DNA of 64,000 bases from Halpernia sp048269545 (GCF_048269545.1 NZ_JBLXIJ010000002.1:470493-534492); one strand, 5' to 3'; shown: positions 1 through 8,680, counted from the stretch's first letter. Program-made: numbers and translations. The notes: generated by a model not told the origin, from the letters alone.

Positions 1-538
1 TATCCAAATTATATTTCACCTCTTTTCCAACTTTTATAGCTAGAAAATTATTAGAACTGCTTTTATTAATATCTGTAAGTCCGCTGCAATCTAAAGTAAC
101 TTTTACATATTTTTCTCCTGTATCAATCATTCCATTGTAATTATTATTATCACTTTGTGATATTTTTGAATCTGCTTTCAAATCACCAATATTAAATTTA
201 TAAGAAGAGCCATCTGTTTTATACAGATTAATAGACAAAGATTTATCTGCTTTTCCTTTTACCATAAAAGTGATTTCTTTAATATTTGCTGGAAGCGTTT
301 CCGTTGCATTACTTGTAAAAACATAATCATTTCCAGAAGGCGTTCCCTCAATTTTGAGTGCCGCAGAATTTCCCATTCCTTTTCCCGCGTCTTGCGTCGC
401 GTAAGATTTCAAACCATAATGGTTTAAACTTTCTGTAAAATCTTTGAAGTTCTCAAAATCAGAACCTTTGAAAGCATTGGTTTGTGCAGTTGCAAATGAG
501 AGCGTTCCCAAAGCTAAAACTACAAGTGTTTTTTTCAT
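1..538 (-). CDS. Secreted protein, 3' end cut off by the window edge
   Basis: The frame opens at an ATG at 536-538 on the minus strand and is still open at base 1, giving 179 codons. Residues 1-19 form a clear Sec signal peptide (MKK start, hydrophobic core, cleavage after TAQ). The mature part is polar and rich in Ser, Asn, Lys and Asp, with alternating hydrophobic residues that suggest a beta-sandwich, perhaps carbohydrate-binding-like; I do not recognise a family. It lies in the same direction as two further secreted-protein genes that end in T9SS sorting tails, so it is probably also a T9SS client, but its own C-terminus is outside the window and this cannot be checked. Confidence 0.8.
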   Translation of the reverse strand, partial: MKKTLVVLALGTLSFATAQTNAFKGSDFENFKDFTESLNHYGLKSYATQDAGKGMGNSAALKIEGTPSGNDYVFTSNATETLPANIKEITFMVKGKADKSLSINLYKTDGSSYKFNIGDLKADSKISQSDNNNYNGMIDTGEKYVKVTLDCSGLTDINKSSSNNFLAIKVGKEVKYNLD

Positions 539-578
539 TTAAATATTTTTTTCAATATTACTAAATAAAATTCAAAAA

Positions 579-607
579 AAAACTGTTTCTAAAAAAGAAA
601 CAGTTTT
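579..607 (-). terminator. Hairpin terminator after the 629-1528 gene
   Basis: Perfect 11-bp arms (579-589 and 597-607, AAAACTGTTTC/GAAACAGTTTT) enclose a 7-base loop and are followed on the minus strand by T-rich sequence. It lies just past the stop of the leftward gene at 629 and is nearly identical to the hairpin at 1571-1600. Confidence 0.8.
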
Positions 608-628
608 AATAGTTTAAAGAACTAATTT

Positions 629-1528
629 TTAATTCTTCATAATTTTCTGAGAAACTTTTTCACCATCTACAACACCTGTTACAATGTAAATTCCTTTTGA
701 TAAAGAAGAAACATTTAATGGTGTATTTTCATTTACTGACGCAGTTTTTACAACTTGTCCGTTCATATTTAAAATCTGTACATCAGTTTTTGCAGAAAAC
801 GAAATAGAGTTAGAAACGTTTGTATTTTTTACTAAAGTTTTGTTTACTTTAGAAATATCATTAACTCCTAAACTTGCGTTAGTAACAACGATATTGTCAA
901 TAGATGCATTACCAGTTGATGCTGATGAAGCCGATCCTTGTCTGAGGCAAATTGAGGCAATAGTTGTAGGAGCAGCGTTAGTTCCAGCTGCATTTGAAAG
1001 TAATGTTTGAGAATTAATTTTTAATGTTGCTGTATTTGTAAGCGCGTTGTAAGTAACCACAACATTCGATGGAGTACCATACGCGACTTCTGTACCGTAA
1101 GTTGGAGTTCCAGTTCCACCACTAGTATTCTGAATGCCCAAAGTATAACCTGTTGCACTTGCTTTTGCATATAATCTTGCAACAAGAACAGTAACAGAAG
1201 CACCCGATGTTGCACCAAGACACATAAAATAATCACCAAAAGTTGATAAACCTGTGTCATCTGTATAATTAACAGTCGCAGTATATTGTATAGTAACATC
1301 CGCTGGACTAACAGTAACCGCTGTAAAACCTTTATTCACATCTTCTGTATTACCATAAGCTAAATTCGCAACGCTGCCGTTCGCAGACAATTGACCACTT
1401 GTTCCGCTATGGGTAACCCAACCATGATCAGTTAAAAGTCCTGTGTAATTAAAATTATCCGAAGTTAACTGTGCGTTGGCTACAGACATTGCTGCTACAG
1501 CAACGAAAATTGTAAAAATTTTTTTCAT
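629..1528 (-). CDS. Secreted protein with T9SS type A-like sorting domain
   Basis: 299 residues. Residues 1-19 are a signal peptide ending in ANA|Q. The body (about 20-215) is rich in Thr, Ser, Gly and Asn and looks like a beta-sandwich of the LamG/concanavalin type; its ligand is unknown. The last 75 residues or so are a T9SS sorting domain: a VQILNMNGQVVK strand, then LSKGIYIV and a final KIMKN. Proteins with such tails cross the outer membrane through the type IX system and are cleaved and anchored by PorU. The tail is strikingly like that of the next gene (1618-2505), while the bodies differ. A terminator hairpin follows at 579-607. A T9SS client is well supported; the molecular role is not known. 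Confidence 0.88.
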   Translation of the reverse strand: MKKIFTIFVAVAAMSVANAQLTSDNFNYTGLLTDHGWVTHSGTSGQLSANGSVANLAYGNTEDVNKGFTAVTVSPADVTIQYTATVNYTDDTGLSTFGDYFMCLGATSGASVTVLVARLYAKASATGYTLGIQNTSGGTGTPTYGTEVAYGTPSNVVVTYNALTNTATLKINSQTLLSNAAGTNAAPTTIASICLRQGSASSASTGNASIDNIVVTNASLGVNDISKVNKTLVKNTNVSNSISFSAKTDVQILNMNGQVVKTASVNENTPLNVSSLSKGIYIVTGVVDGEKVSQKIMKN

Positions 1529-1570
1529 TTTAAATATTTTTTTGTTTAATATAATGCTAAACTACAAAAA

Positions 1571-1600
1571 AAAAACTGTTTCCAAAAAGAAACAGTTTTT
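1571..1600 (-). terminator. Hairpin terminator after the 1618-2505 gene
   Basis: Arms 1571-1582 and 1589-1600 (AAAAACTGTTTC/GAAACAGTTTTT) close on a 6-base loop and are flanked by long A and T runs, so it may work in both directions. It is almost the same hairpin as at 579-607. Confidence 0.85.
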
Positions 1601-1617
1601 TTTGATCAAATTGAAGT

Positions 1618-2505
1618 CTAGTTTTTCAATATTTTTTGAGAAACTCTTTTGCCATCTACTGTTGCAGTTACAATATACATTCCTTTTCTAAGTGTAGAAA
1701 CATCTAAAGCAGTTCCATTTTCTACATTTGCAGATTTTACAACTTGCCCATTTGCGTTTACAATTTGAACATTTGCTTTTGCTCCAAAAGTAATAGTATT
1801 ATTTACAGAAGTATTTTTTACCAAACTTACTTTTGTAGAATTTAAATCTCCTACTGCTAGTGTCAAATCTACTGCTTTTCCTAATACAGTTAGAGTTTTG
1901 GAAGTTCCTTTTGAATTAATGTACCAAGTTCCACCCGTTGCTGACGCTCCAAAAACAAGAATTCTAAAAGTAACTACAGTTCCCGCTGCAAGATTTTGTA
2001 AAGCACTTATAGCATTTAAGTCGATTGCAGCTTGCTCATTACCAGAACTGTTCGTTCCTGAACCCCAAGTAATAGCCGAACCTATATTAACAAAAGAGCC
2101 GGCACCAATTTGATATTGCCATTGTCCTGAAGTGGGTCCTGTACCGGAACGTCTAATATTATATTTACTAATAGTTGCAAGAGAAACTTTATAGTCTGTT
2201 TTTACAGTAATCGTAAATGTTGCAAATTCATTTGAAGTAATTGCTGATGCAGCATCGGTACTTGTAAAGTCATTACCTCCCCACGCAGCTGCAGCACCAG
2301 ATCCTGTAGTACCGATACCAGATCCTCTTGTTAAGCCACCAACTGTTAGACTAGGATCAGTTGTTGTTGCAGTTAAAGGACTAGTTCCATAATCATTAGT
2401 ACCACCCGCTAAACTTGCAAAGGTATATTCTGCGAGGGTCGTCGTTTGTGCAATTGCTGCTACTGAAAACATTGCAATTGCTAGTAAAGAATAAAGTTTT
2501 TTCAT
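1618..2505 (-). CDS. Secreted protein with T9SS type A-like sorting domain
   Basis: 295 residues. Signal peptide at residues 1-19 (cleavage after AIA|Q), then a Gly/Thr/Ser-rich beta-sandwich-like body (about 20-215), then a C-terminal T9SS sorting domain (about 220-295) with VQIVNANGQVVK, LRKGMYIV and terminal KILKN. The tail is closely similar to that of the neighbour at 629-1528; the bodies are not obviously the same family. A minus-strand -7 box lies 35 bases upstream and a strong hairpin lies downstream. Probable surface-exposed or released protein; function unknown. Confidence 0.88.
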   Translation of the reverse strand: MKKLYSLLAIAMFSVAAIAQTTTLAEYTFASLAGGTNDYGTSPLTATTTDPSLTVGGLTRGSGIGTTGSGAAAAWGGNDFTSTDAASAITSNEFATFTITVKTDYKVSLATISKYNIRRSGTGPTSGQWQYQIGAGSFVNIGSAITWGSGTNSSGNEQAAIDLNAISALQNLAAGTVVTFRILVFGASATGGTWYINSKGTSKTLTVLGKAVDLTLAVGDLNSTKVSLVKNTSVNNTITFGAKANVQIVNANGQVVKSANVENGTALDVSTLRKGMYIVTATVDGKRVSQKILKN

Positions 2506-2539
2506 AATAAAATAATTTTTTTAAAGATTAATATTGTTA

Positions 2540-2547
2540 CAAATATA
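2540..2547 (-). promoter_or_regulatory. -7 promoter box upstream of the 1618-2505 gene
   Basis: Reads TATATTTG on the minus strand, matching the Bacteroidota -7 consensus TAnnTTTG. It is about 35 bases upstream of the ATG at 2505. No clear TTG -33 element was found. Confidence 0.55.
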
Positions 2548-2789
2548 GTAGAAAAAATTTAATTCTAGTATTAACTTTGAGTTAATAAATTATAATTTCT
2601 TGTTAGATTTATTTTTCACAAAAAACTTAATCTTTAAAATGGTTGTTTCTCATTAAATATTATTTAAATAAAATATAAAGTCTTAGGAAACGTTAAACAT
2701 TTATTTAAAATAGCATTTAGAAATATAAATTAAAAACCCATCTTATATTCTTGAATTTGATATTTTTACAAACTTTAAAAAATTAATAT

Positions 2790-5700
2790 TTGGTAAAAAA
2801 AATTCTTTTATTTTGTTTTCTTATTTTAGAATTTTCTCTGGGATTTTCTCAGATTTTCACGTGGAAAAACCCCAATCTTAAAAATGATTCTATTTCTAAA
2901 GACAGTTTAATTTCAAAAAAAATAGAAAGAGATTATTTTACAAAAGACACTTTAGATTTTATAAAAACCAAAAATAAAATTATTGTAGATGAAGCCATTT
3001 TGGTAAAAAATCCAAAAAATTCAGCTTTTGGAAATATTAAATCAAATGGTTCTATAATCCGTGGAATTACGTTTGGAAATAACCAAGGTCAATCTGTACA
3101 ATCTTCTTTAGATCTTCAAATTTCTGGGCGACTTTCTAAAGATGTTACAGTTTTAGCGAGTATTTCAGATCATAATTTGCCAATACAAGCCGATGGATAC
3201 ACGCAAACTTTGGAAGAGTTTGATAAAATTTATATCCAACTCAATATTAAAAAAAATTCCATTTTACGGGCAGGACACATCGATTTAATCGACGATAAAA
3301 CCTATTTCAGTCGCTACCAAAGGAAAAGTTTGGGTTTACAATTTCAAACTATCTTGGGCGAAAAAAATAAAACCTATTTAGATTTCTCCGCAGGAATTGC
3401 ACGCAGTGAATTTTACAGAATTCGTTTCCAAGGTGTAGAAGGGAACCAAGGTCCTTACAGATTAACTGGGAAAAATGGCGAACAATTTATTACCATTCTT
3501 TCTGGTTCTGAACAAGTTTTTATTGATGGAATTTTAATGAAACGCGGTGAAAGCCAAGATTACGTCATTAATTATAATACTGGAGAACTCACTTTCACAA
3601 GTTACCGTCCGATTTTTAAACAAAATTATATTACCATTTCTTATAATTACACCAACAGAAATTACACAAGATTTTTAGTTACTGGAAGTGTACAACACGA
3701 AAGAGAAAAATTAAAATTAGGCTTCAATTGGTTTCTGGAAAATGATAATAAAAACGCGCCACTTTCTTTAAATTTAAGCAAGGAAGATGAGCAGATTTTA
3801 GTGAACGCAGGAAATAATCCAGATTTAATGTTTGCGCCATCTGGTGTTGTAACAGAATATGATGCGAATAAAATTTTATATCAATTAATAAACAGTGCTG
3901 CTGGAAATTATTACCAATTTTCTACAGATAAAACGCAGACACTTTACCAAGTTTCTTTCACATACTTCGGTGCAAATTTGGGCGATTATAATATCAAACA
4001 AACTACAAATAATGGACGTGTTTTTGAATATGTTGGACAAAATTTAGGAAGTTATCGCGCCGTGAGAAAATTACCTGCTCCAGTAAAATCCCAAGTTTTT
4101 AGCGGAAATGCAGAATATAAAATTGGTGAAGGAAAAATTGGAGCAGATTTTTCTTTAAGTAATTATGATGTCAATTTATTTTCATCCAAAGATAATTCTC
4201 AAAATATTGGTTACGCCACACGAATTTTCGGTTATAAAACTTTTAGAAAAAACTCTTGGAAAGGAACGCCGAGTTTAGAATTTCAACACATAGATTATCG
4301 TTTTCATATTTTAGACAGAATTAATGATGTAGAATTTTCTCGTGATTTTAATTTAGAACAAGAGTTTAATCAAACCACGCAAAATAGGTTAATTTTCAGT
4401 TTTTTAAACCAATTTGGAACGCATTCTTTTTTGAATTATAAACTGAATTATTTAGACGAAAAAAATACGTACACTGGAATTAAAAACGAAGCAGATTTTG
4501 GTTTTAAAACAGGAAAAATTTTAACGACAGGTTCCGTTTCTTACCTTGATACAAAAGCAATTGATCAAAACTCCAATTTTTATCGCGGCAAAATTATTTC
4601 AGAATATTTAACGCCAAAAGGAAGTTGGGCAATTGGCGGAAGTTTTGAACACAATTTGAAAAATTTTAATACTACAAATCTTTTAGATGTTACGAGTTAC
4701 AGTTGGAAAGAAGCGTTTTTGCAGAAAAAAATCGGCGATTCTACACGAACAAAATTATTGGCGAAAGTTTATTTCAGAGATAATGATTCTGTGCGAGATA
4801 ACAGATTGCAAAACACCAATCAAATTTTAGGTTTAATGCTTGAAAGTGAATTGATTAAAACATCAAATACGACTTTAACGACACTCATTCATTATCGAAA
4901 ATTTTTCTATCAAAATAATCCAATTAAACCCAATCAAAATCAAGATTTTGTAATCGGAAATTTATTGTACAATCAGAAATTATTCAATAACGGAATGCGT
5001 TTGCAAGCTTTTTATGAACTTGGAAACGGACAAGAAGCGCAGCGAGAATTTCAATATTTAAAAGTAACAGACGGACAAGGAATCTATAAATGGACAGATT
5101 ATAACGGCGATGGAATTCAGCAATTGGATGAATTTGAAGTCGCAGAATATTCTGATCTGGCGCAATATATAAGAGTTTATACGAATACAGTCACATATTT
5201 ACCGAGCAATAAAAATAAATTACAACTCGCTTTGTTTGTTAATCCTTCTGCAGTTTTAAACTCGGAAAACAAGTTTTTTAAACGTTGGAATTTCAATATT
5301 TCTTTACTTTCAGAAAATTCTTTTTACAAAGAAAATAAAGTTTTTGTATTAAATCCATTTGAAAAAAATTCCCGACAAATTTTAAAAAATCAAAACTTTT
5401 TAGGTTCAGTTCTGTTTAATCCAACGGATAAATCTGGTTGGAATGGAAGTTACCGTTTTATTAAAAATGACAATTTAATTAACGCTAATTTTAGCAATGA
5501 AGAACGCAATCAAAGTTCACATTTCTTGAATATTGGTTATTTATTTAATAAAGATTTCCGCATTGATTGGGAAAATAATACCACCCAAATTCAAAATTCT
5601 TCGGAACTTTTTGCTTCTCGAGATTACCAATTGCAAAATTTTGAAACCAAACCAAAAGCCACTTATAAATTTACAGATGCTTTGCAAACCGAGTTCTACA

Positions 5701-6023
5701 CATCGTTCCGAGAAAAGCGCAGAATTGATGGCGCAGAAAATCTGAAAACTTTAGATTTAACCGGAACTTTGCAATGGCAATGGCGGAAAACTTCGCTTCG
5801 TGCTAATTTTTCTTTCATTAATAATAATTTTACGGGAAACAGTTTTAGTATTGTTGGAAATCAAATGCTTGATGGTTTGAAGCCCGGAAAAAACCAAGTG
5901 TGGTCTTTATTTTTACAACAGCCAATCAATTCTTTTATTAATTTGGAACTGAATTACGAAGGCAGAAATTCTGGTGAAAGAACGATTCATATTGGAAGTG
6001 TGCAAGTGAAAGCGAGTTTTTAG
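2790..6023 (+). CDS. Large outer-membrane beta-barrel protein of unknown function
   Basis: 1077 residues, started by TTG at 2790: an in-frame TAA at 2784 rules out an earlier start, and the signal peptide begins at once (MVKKILLFCFLILEF..., cleavage near FSQ, residue 21). From about residue 90 onward there are many amphipathic strands with aromatic ends, and the protein ends in VKASF, a typical barrel end with terminal Phe. An EF-hand-like calcium loop (D770-Y-N-G-D-G...D-E781) sits in the middle. This resembles a widespread but uncharacterised Flavobacteriia family of large surface proteins. SprA was considered, but this is less than half its length. Outer-membrane location is well supported; the role is unknown. 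Confidence 0.75.
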   Translation: MVKKILLFCFLILEFSLGFSQIFTWKNPNLKNDSISKDSLISKKIERDYFTKDTLDFIKTKNKIIVDEAILVKNPKNSAFGNIKSNGSIIRGITFGNNQGQSVQSSLDLQISGRLSKDVTVLASISDHNLPIQADGYTQTLEEFDKIYIQLNIKKNSILRAGHIDLIDDKTYFSRYQRKSLGLQFQTILGEKNKTYLDFSAGIARSEFYRIRFQGVEGNQGPYRLTGKNGEQFITILSGSEQVFIDGILMKRGESQDYVINYNTGELTFTSYRPIFKQNYITISYNYTNRNYTRFLVTGSVQHEREKLKLGFNWFLENDNKNAPLSLNLSKEDEQILVNAGNNPDLMFAPSGVVTEYDANKILYQLINSAAGNYYQFSTDKTQTLYQVSFTYFGANLGDYNIKQTTNNGRVFEYVGQNLGSYRAVRKLPAPVKSQVFSGNAEYKIGEGKIGADFSLSNYDVNLFSSKDNSQNIGYATRIFGYKTFRKNSWKGTPSLEFQHIDYRFHILDRINDVEFSRDFNLEQEFNQTTQNRLIFSFLNQFGTHSFLNYKLNYLDEKNTYTGIKNEADFGFKTGKILTTGSVSYLDTKAIDQNSNFYRGKIISEYLTPKGSWAIGGSFEHNLKNFNTTNLLDVTSYSWKEAFLQKKIGDSTRTKLLAKVYFRDNDSVRDNRLQNTNQILGLMLESELIKTSNTTLTTLIHYRKFFYQNNPIKPNQNQDFVIGNLLYNQKLFNNGMRLQAFYELGNGQEAQREFQYLKVTDGQGIYKWTDYNGDGIQQLDEFEVAEYSDLAQYIRVYTNTVTYLPSNKNKLQLALFVNPSAVLNSENKFFKRWNFNISLLSENSFYKENKVFVLNPFEKNSRQILKNQNFLGSVLFNPTDKSGWNGSYRFIKNDNLINANFSNEERNQSSHFLNIGYLFNKDFRIDWENNTTQIQNSSELFASRDYQLQNFETKPKATYKFTDALQTEFYTSFREKRRIDGAENLKTLDLTGTLQWQWRKTSLRANFSFINNNFTGNSFSIVGNQMLDGLKPGKNQVWSLFLQQPINSFINLELNYEGRNSGERTIHIGSVQVKASF

Positions 6024-6037
6024 TAGCGAATAGTTTT

Positions 6038-6213
6038 TTTCACGCAAAGACGCAAAGAGAACTCACGCGAAGAGTTCAAAGGTAAATATTCAAAAAAAAT
6101 ACATTTTATTGACGTTTGACGTAAATATATGCCACTAATGCACGAATATTTTTAAAAATTGAAAAATAGAAAGTTTGCGCTCTTAGCGAAAATCTTTGCG
6201 CCTTTGCGTGAAA
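6038..6213. repeat. Intergenic inverted repeat with 20-bp arms
   Basis: Arms at 6038-6057 (TTTCACGCAAAGACGCAAAG) and 6194-6213 match as inverted copies at 19 of 20 positions and are separated by 136 bases of non-coding DNA. Similar CACGCAAAG... motifs are familiar between genes in Flavobacteriia. Too long-spaced for a simple terminator; probably a dispersed non-coding repeat element. Confidence 0.65.
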
Positions 6214-6256
6214 TTTTGTTGTAGTGAAGTTGTAAAAATTAATTACATTTATTCTT

Positions 6257-7126
6257 ATGAAAAAATATATTATTCTATTAATTATTTTCTGTTTTGCAAG
6301 TTTAAAAGCGCAAGAATTAAAAGCCTTTCAGTTTTATAATCAAAATGGAAGGGAAATTAAAACTGAAAAATTAATCAAAAAACTCGCTGATTTTGATGTG
6401 GTTTTATTTGGTGAATATCACAATAATTCTATGATTCATTGGTTGGAATTTAAAATCGCAGAAGAACTTTACAAGCAAAAAGAAGGAAAACTGATTTTGG
6501 GTGCAGAAATGTTTGAAAGAGATAATCAAACGCAATTAAATCAATATTTAAACGGTAAAATTTTAGCCAAAAATTTAAAAGATTCCGTGCGACTTTGGAA
6601 TAATTATGAAACCGATTATCGTCCGATTGTAGATTTTGCAAAAGAAAAAAACCTCGAATTTATTGCTTCAAATATCCCCAGAAAATATGCTTCATTAGTT
6701 GCAAAAAATGGTTTAGAATCTTTGAATTCTCTTTCAGAAAATGAGAAAAAATGGATTGCAAAACTTCCGATTTCTGTCTCACTAGAAACGCCAGGTTACG
6801 AAGGAATGAAAAAAATGATGGCGGAGCATTCGGGAGACAAAGCCATGAATTTTGTTTCTGCACAAGCCACGAAAGATGCAACTATGGCGGAATCGATTTT
6901 TAATAATTTAAAAACTGATTATACTTTTCTGCATTTTAATGGCGATTATCACAGCAAAGAATTCGGCGGCATTTACTGGTATTTAAGACAAAAATATCCG
7001 AATTTAAAAATTGCTGTAATTTCTATTTTTGAAAGTGAAAATCCAGAATTATTGCTTCCAACTAAAGATTTTAAACTGACAGATTTTAATTTGGTAATTC
7101 CTAGTGATATGACGAAAACGTATTAA
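6257..7126 (+). CDS. ChaN-like haem-binding uptake protein
   Basis: 289 residues with a signal peptide (1-18, cleavage after LKA|Q). The mature protein has the pattern of the ChaN/Tiki-like haem-binding family: a Gly-Glu-x-His motif at residues 52-55, an EMFERDNQ helix near 90, and an FNGDYHS motif near 228. The E. coli/Campylobacter ChaN proteins bind haem and are linked to iron uptake; Tiki relatives are metalloproteases with the same fold. No lipobox Cys is present, so it is probably periplasmic rather than a lipoprotein. It stands alone between two repeat regions, with no haem transporter genes nearby. The family call is good; the haem role is inferred. Confidence 0.8.
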   Translation: MKKYIILLIIFCFASLKAQELKAFQFYNQNGREIKTEKLIKKLADFDVVLFGEYHNNSMIHWLEFKIAEELYKQKEGKLILGAEMFERDNQTQLNQYLNGKILAKNLKDSVRLWNNYETDYRPIVDFAKEKNLEFIASNIPRKYASLVAKNGLESLNSLSENEKKWIAKLPISVSLETPGYEGMKKMMAEHSGDKAMNFVSAQATKDATMAESIFNNLKTDYTFLHFNGDYHSKEFGGIYWYLRQKYPNLKIAVISIFESENPELLLPTKDFKLTDFNLVIPSDMTKTY

Positions 7127-7128
7127 AA

Positions 7129-7176
7129 GGCGTAAAGTCGTGAAGTTGTGAAGTTGTGAAGTTGTGAAGTTGTGAA
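7129..7176 (+). repeat. Tandem 8-bp repeat array (GTGAAGTT), left flank of the four-helix gene
   Basis: About 4.6 head-to-tail copies of GTGAAGTT run from 7140 to 7176, preceded by a GGCGTAAA start. The stretch 7129-7152 is matched in inverted orientation at 7574-7597 with 22 of 24 bases identical, so the array and its partner bracket the gene at 7197-7553. Confidence 0.85.
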
Positions 7177-7196
7177 AATCTAAAAATAAAAATAGG

Positions 7197-7553
7197 ATGT
7201 ATCAATATTATTTTGAAAAATTGGAAGTTTGGCAAAATGCAAGAATTTTGGTTTTGGATATTTATAAAATTTCTAAAAAATTTCCAAAAGAGGAACAGTT
7301 TGGGATTACCAATCAATTGAGACGTGCGGCAACTTCCATTACTGCAAATATCGCAGAAGGAACTTCCAGAAAAACAAATAAAGACAAAGCAAAATTTATT
7401 AATATTTCTTACAGCACAAGTTTGGAAGTTATCAATTTTCTAATTCTGTGTTTAGATTTAGAATTTTTGTCAAATGAAGAATATCTAGAATTACGAGAGA
7501 AAGCAGAAAAAATTACCAACCAACTAAACGCCTTTTATAATTCTCTACAATAA
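7197..7553 (+). CDS. Four-helix-bundle protein of the S23/IVS family
   Basis: 118 residues, all helical. It shows the family signature: FEKLEVWQNARILVLDIYK in helix 1, then FPKEEQFGITNQLRRAATSI, then ANIAEGTSRKTNKDK and KFINISYSTSLEV, then a last helix of leucine and asparagine. The family was first seen as ORFs in intervening sequences of 23S rRNA; most members are stand-alone genes with no known function, and the distantly related Avd protein assists diversity-generating retroelements. No reverse transcriptase gene is in the window. The gene is short, stands alone, and lies between inverted 8-bp repeat arrays at 7129-7176 and 7574-7633. Confidence 0.9.
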   Translation: MYQYYFEKLEVWQNARILVLDIYKISKKFPKEEQFGITNQLRRAATSITANIAEGTSRKTNKDKAKFINISYSTSLEVINFLILCLDLEFLSNEEYLELREKAEKITNQLNAFYNSLQ

Positions 7554-7573
7554 TAAAAAAACAATTTACCTTT

Positions 7574-7633
7574 TTCACAACTTCACAACTTTACGTCTTT
7601 ACAACCTACAACTTTACGCCTTTACAACTTTAC
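7574..7633 (-). repeat. Degenerate 8-bp repeat array, right flank of the four-helix gene
   Basis: Read on the minus strand this is a run of GTAAAGTT/GTGAAGTT-like units. Its inner end (7574-7597) is the inverted partner of 7129-7152. The outer units have drifted more. The arrays stop just short of the dusB -7 box at 7644. Confidence 0.75.
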
Positions 7634-7643
7634 ATTTTTTACG

Positions 7644-7651
7644 TAATTTTG
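7644..7651 (+). promoter_or_regulatory. -7 box of dusB, 4 bases from the ATG
   Basis: TAATTTTG fits TAnnTTTG. Only 4 bases separate it from the ATG at 7656, which places the expected transcript start at or next to the A of the start codon (leaderless mRNA). Confidence 0.6.
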
Positions 7652-7655
7652 CCCC

Positions 7656-8645
7656 ATGATAAAAATCGGAAATATAGAACTCCCCGACTTTCCTTTGCTT
7701 TTGGCTCCGATGGAAGATGTTTCAGATCCGCCATTTCGCAGATTGTGTAAAATGCACGGTGCAGATTTAATGTATTCTGAATTTATTTCTTCAGAAGGCT
7801 TGATTCGCGACGCCATGAAAAGCCGACAAAAGTTGGATATTTTCGATTATGAACGTCCTGTTGGAATTCAAATTTTTGGCGGCGATGAAGAAGCAATGGC
7901 ACTTTCAGCAAAAATCGTGGAAACGGTTGAACCCGATTTAGTAGATATTAATTTTGGTTGCCCCGTAAAAAAAGTCGTTTGCAAAGGAGCAGGAGCCGGC
8001 GTCTTAAAAGATATAGATTTAATGATTCGTCTTACTAAAGCCGTTGTAAATTCTACACATTTGCCTGTAACTGTGAAAACTAGACTTGGTTGGGACACGG
8101 AAACAATTAATATTATGGAAGTGGCGGAAAGACTTCAAGAAACTGGAATTAAAGCCTTAACAATTCACGCCAGAACGCGCTCCCAAATGTATAAAGGTGA
8201 AGCCGATTGGAATTATATCTCAAAAGTGAAAAATAATCCAAATATTGAAATCCCGATTTTCGGAAACGGCGATGTTAATTCACCAGAAAAAGCTTTGGAA
8301 TATCGAAAAAAATACGATTGTGACGGAATTATGATTGGTCGTGGTGCGATTGGTTATCCGTGGATTTTTAATGAAGTAAAACATTTTTTTGAAACTGGAG
8401 AAAATTTGCCAAAACCCACAATTGCACAACGGTTAGAAGCCGTTCGCCAACACGCAGAATGGAGCACAGAATGGAAAGGCGAAAAATTAGGTTTGATAGA
8501 AATGCGACAACATTATGGCAATTATTTCCGTGGAATTCCTCATTTTAAAGAATTCCGCGTGAAGTTTTTAGAAGTTTTAAATATGGAAGAAATGGCTGAA
8601 GTGATTGCTGAAACTGAAGAGTTTTATGAGGAGTTTAGTTTCTAA
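7656..8645 (+). CDS. dusB: tRNA-dihydrouridine synthase (DusB type)
   Basis: 329 residues, the usual length. Dus enzymes use FMN and NADPH to reduce uridines in the tRNA D-loop. The N-terminal TIM barrel carries LLLAPMEDVSDPPFRRLC (about 14-31), GIQIFGG (about 70), and NFGCPVKKV with the catalytic Cys102; later motifs are TVKTRLGW, LTIHARTR and FGNGDV, and GIMIGRGAIGYPWIF closes the FMN site. The C-terminal helical tRNA-binding domain is complete. The start ATG at 7656 is supported by the protein family and by a -7 box ending 4 bases upstream, which suggests a leaderless message. Confidence 0.95.
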   Translation: MIKIGNIELPDFPLLLAPMEDVSDPPFRRLCKMHGADLMYSEFISSEGLIRDAMKSRQKLDIFDYERPVGIQIFGGDEEAMALSAKIVETVEPDLVDINFGCPVKKVVCKGAGAGVLKDIDLMIRLTKAVVNSTHLPVTVKTRLGWDTETINIMEVAERLQETGIKALTIHARTRSQMYKGEADWNYISKVKNNPNIEIPIFGNGDVNSPEKALEYRKKYDCDGIMIGRGAIGYPWIFNEVKHFFETGENLPKPTIAQRLEAVRQHAEWSTEWKGEKLGLIEMRQHYGNYFRGIPHFKEFRVKFLEVLNMEEMAEVIAETEEFYEEFSF

Positions 8646-8680
8646 CCTTATTTCTAAATATATGGAAATTTAATTTTCTA

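Noticed and set aside
2790..6023. SprA of the type IX system
   Set aside because: At 1077 residues it is less than half of SprA, and the start and end differ from that family.
7140..7176. CRISPR array
   Set aside because: Units are 8 bp, contiguous and without spacers, and no cas gene is present.
7129..7633. Diversity-generating retroelement, from the Avd-like four-helix protein
   Set aside because: No reverse transcriptase gene and no template/variable repeat pair are in the window.
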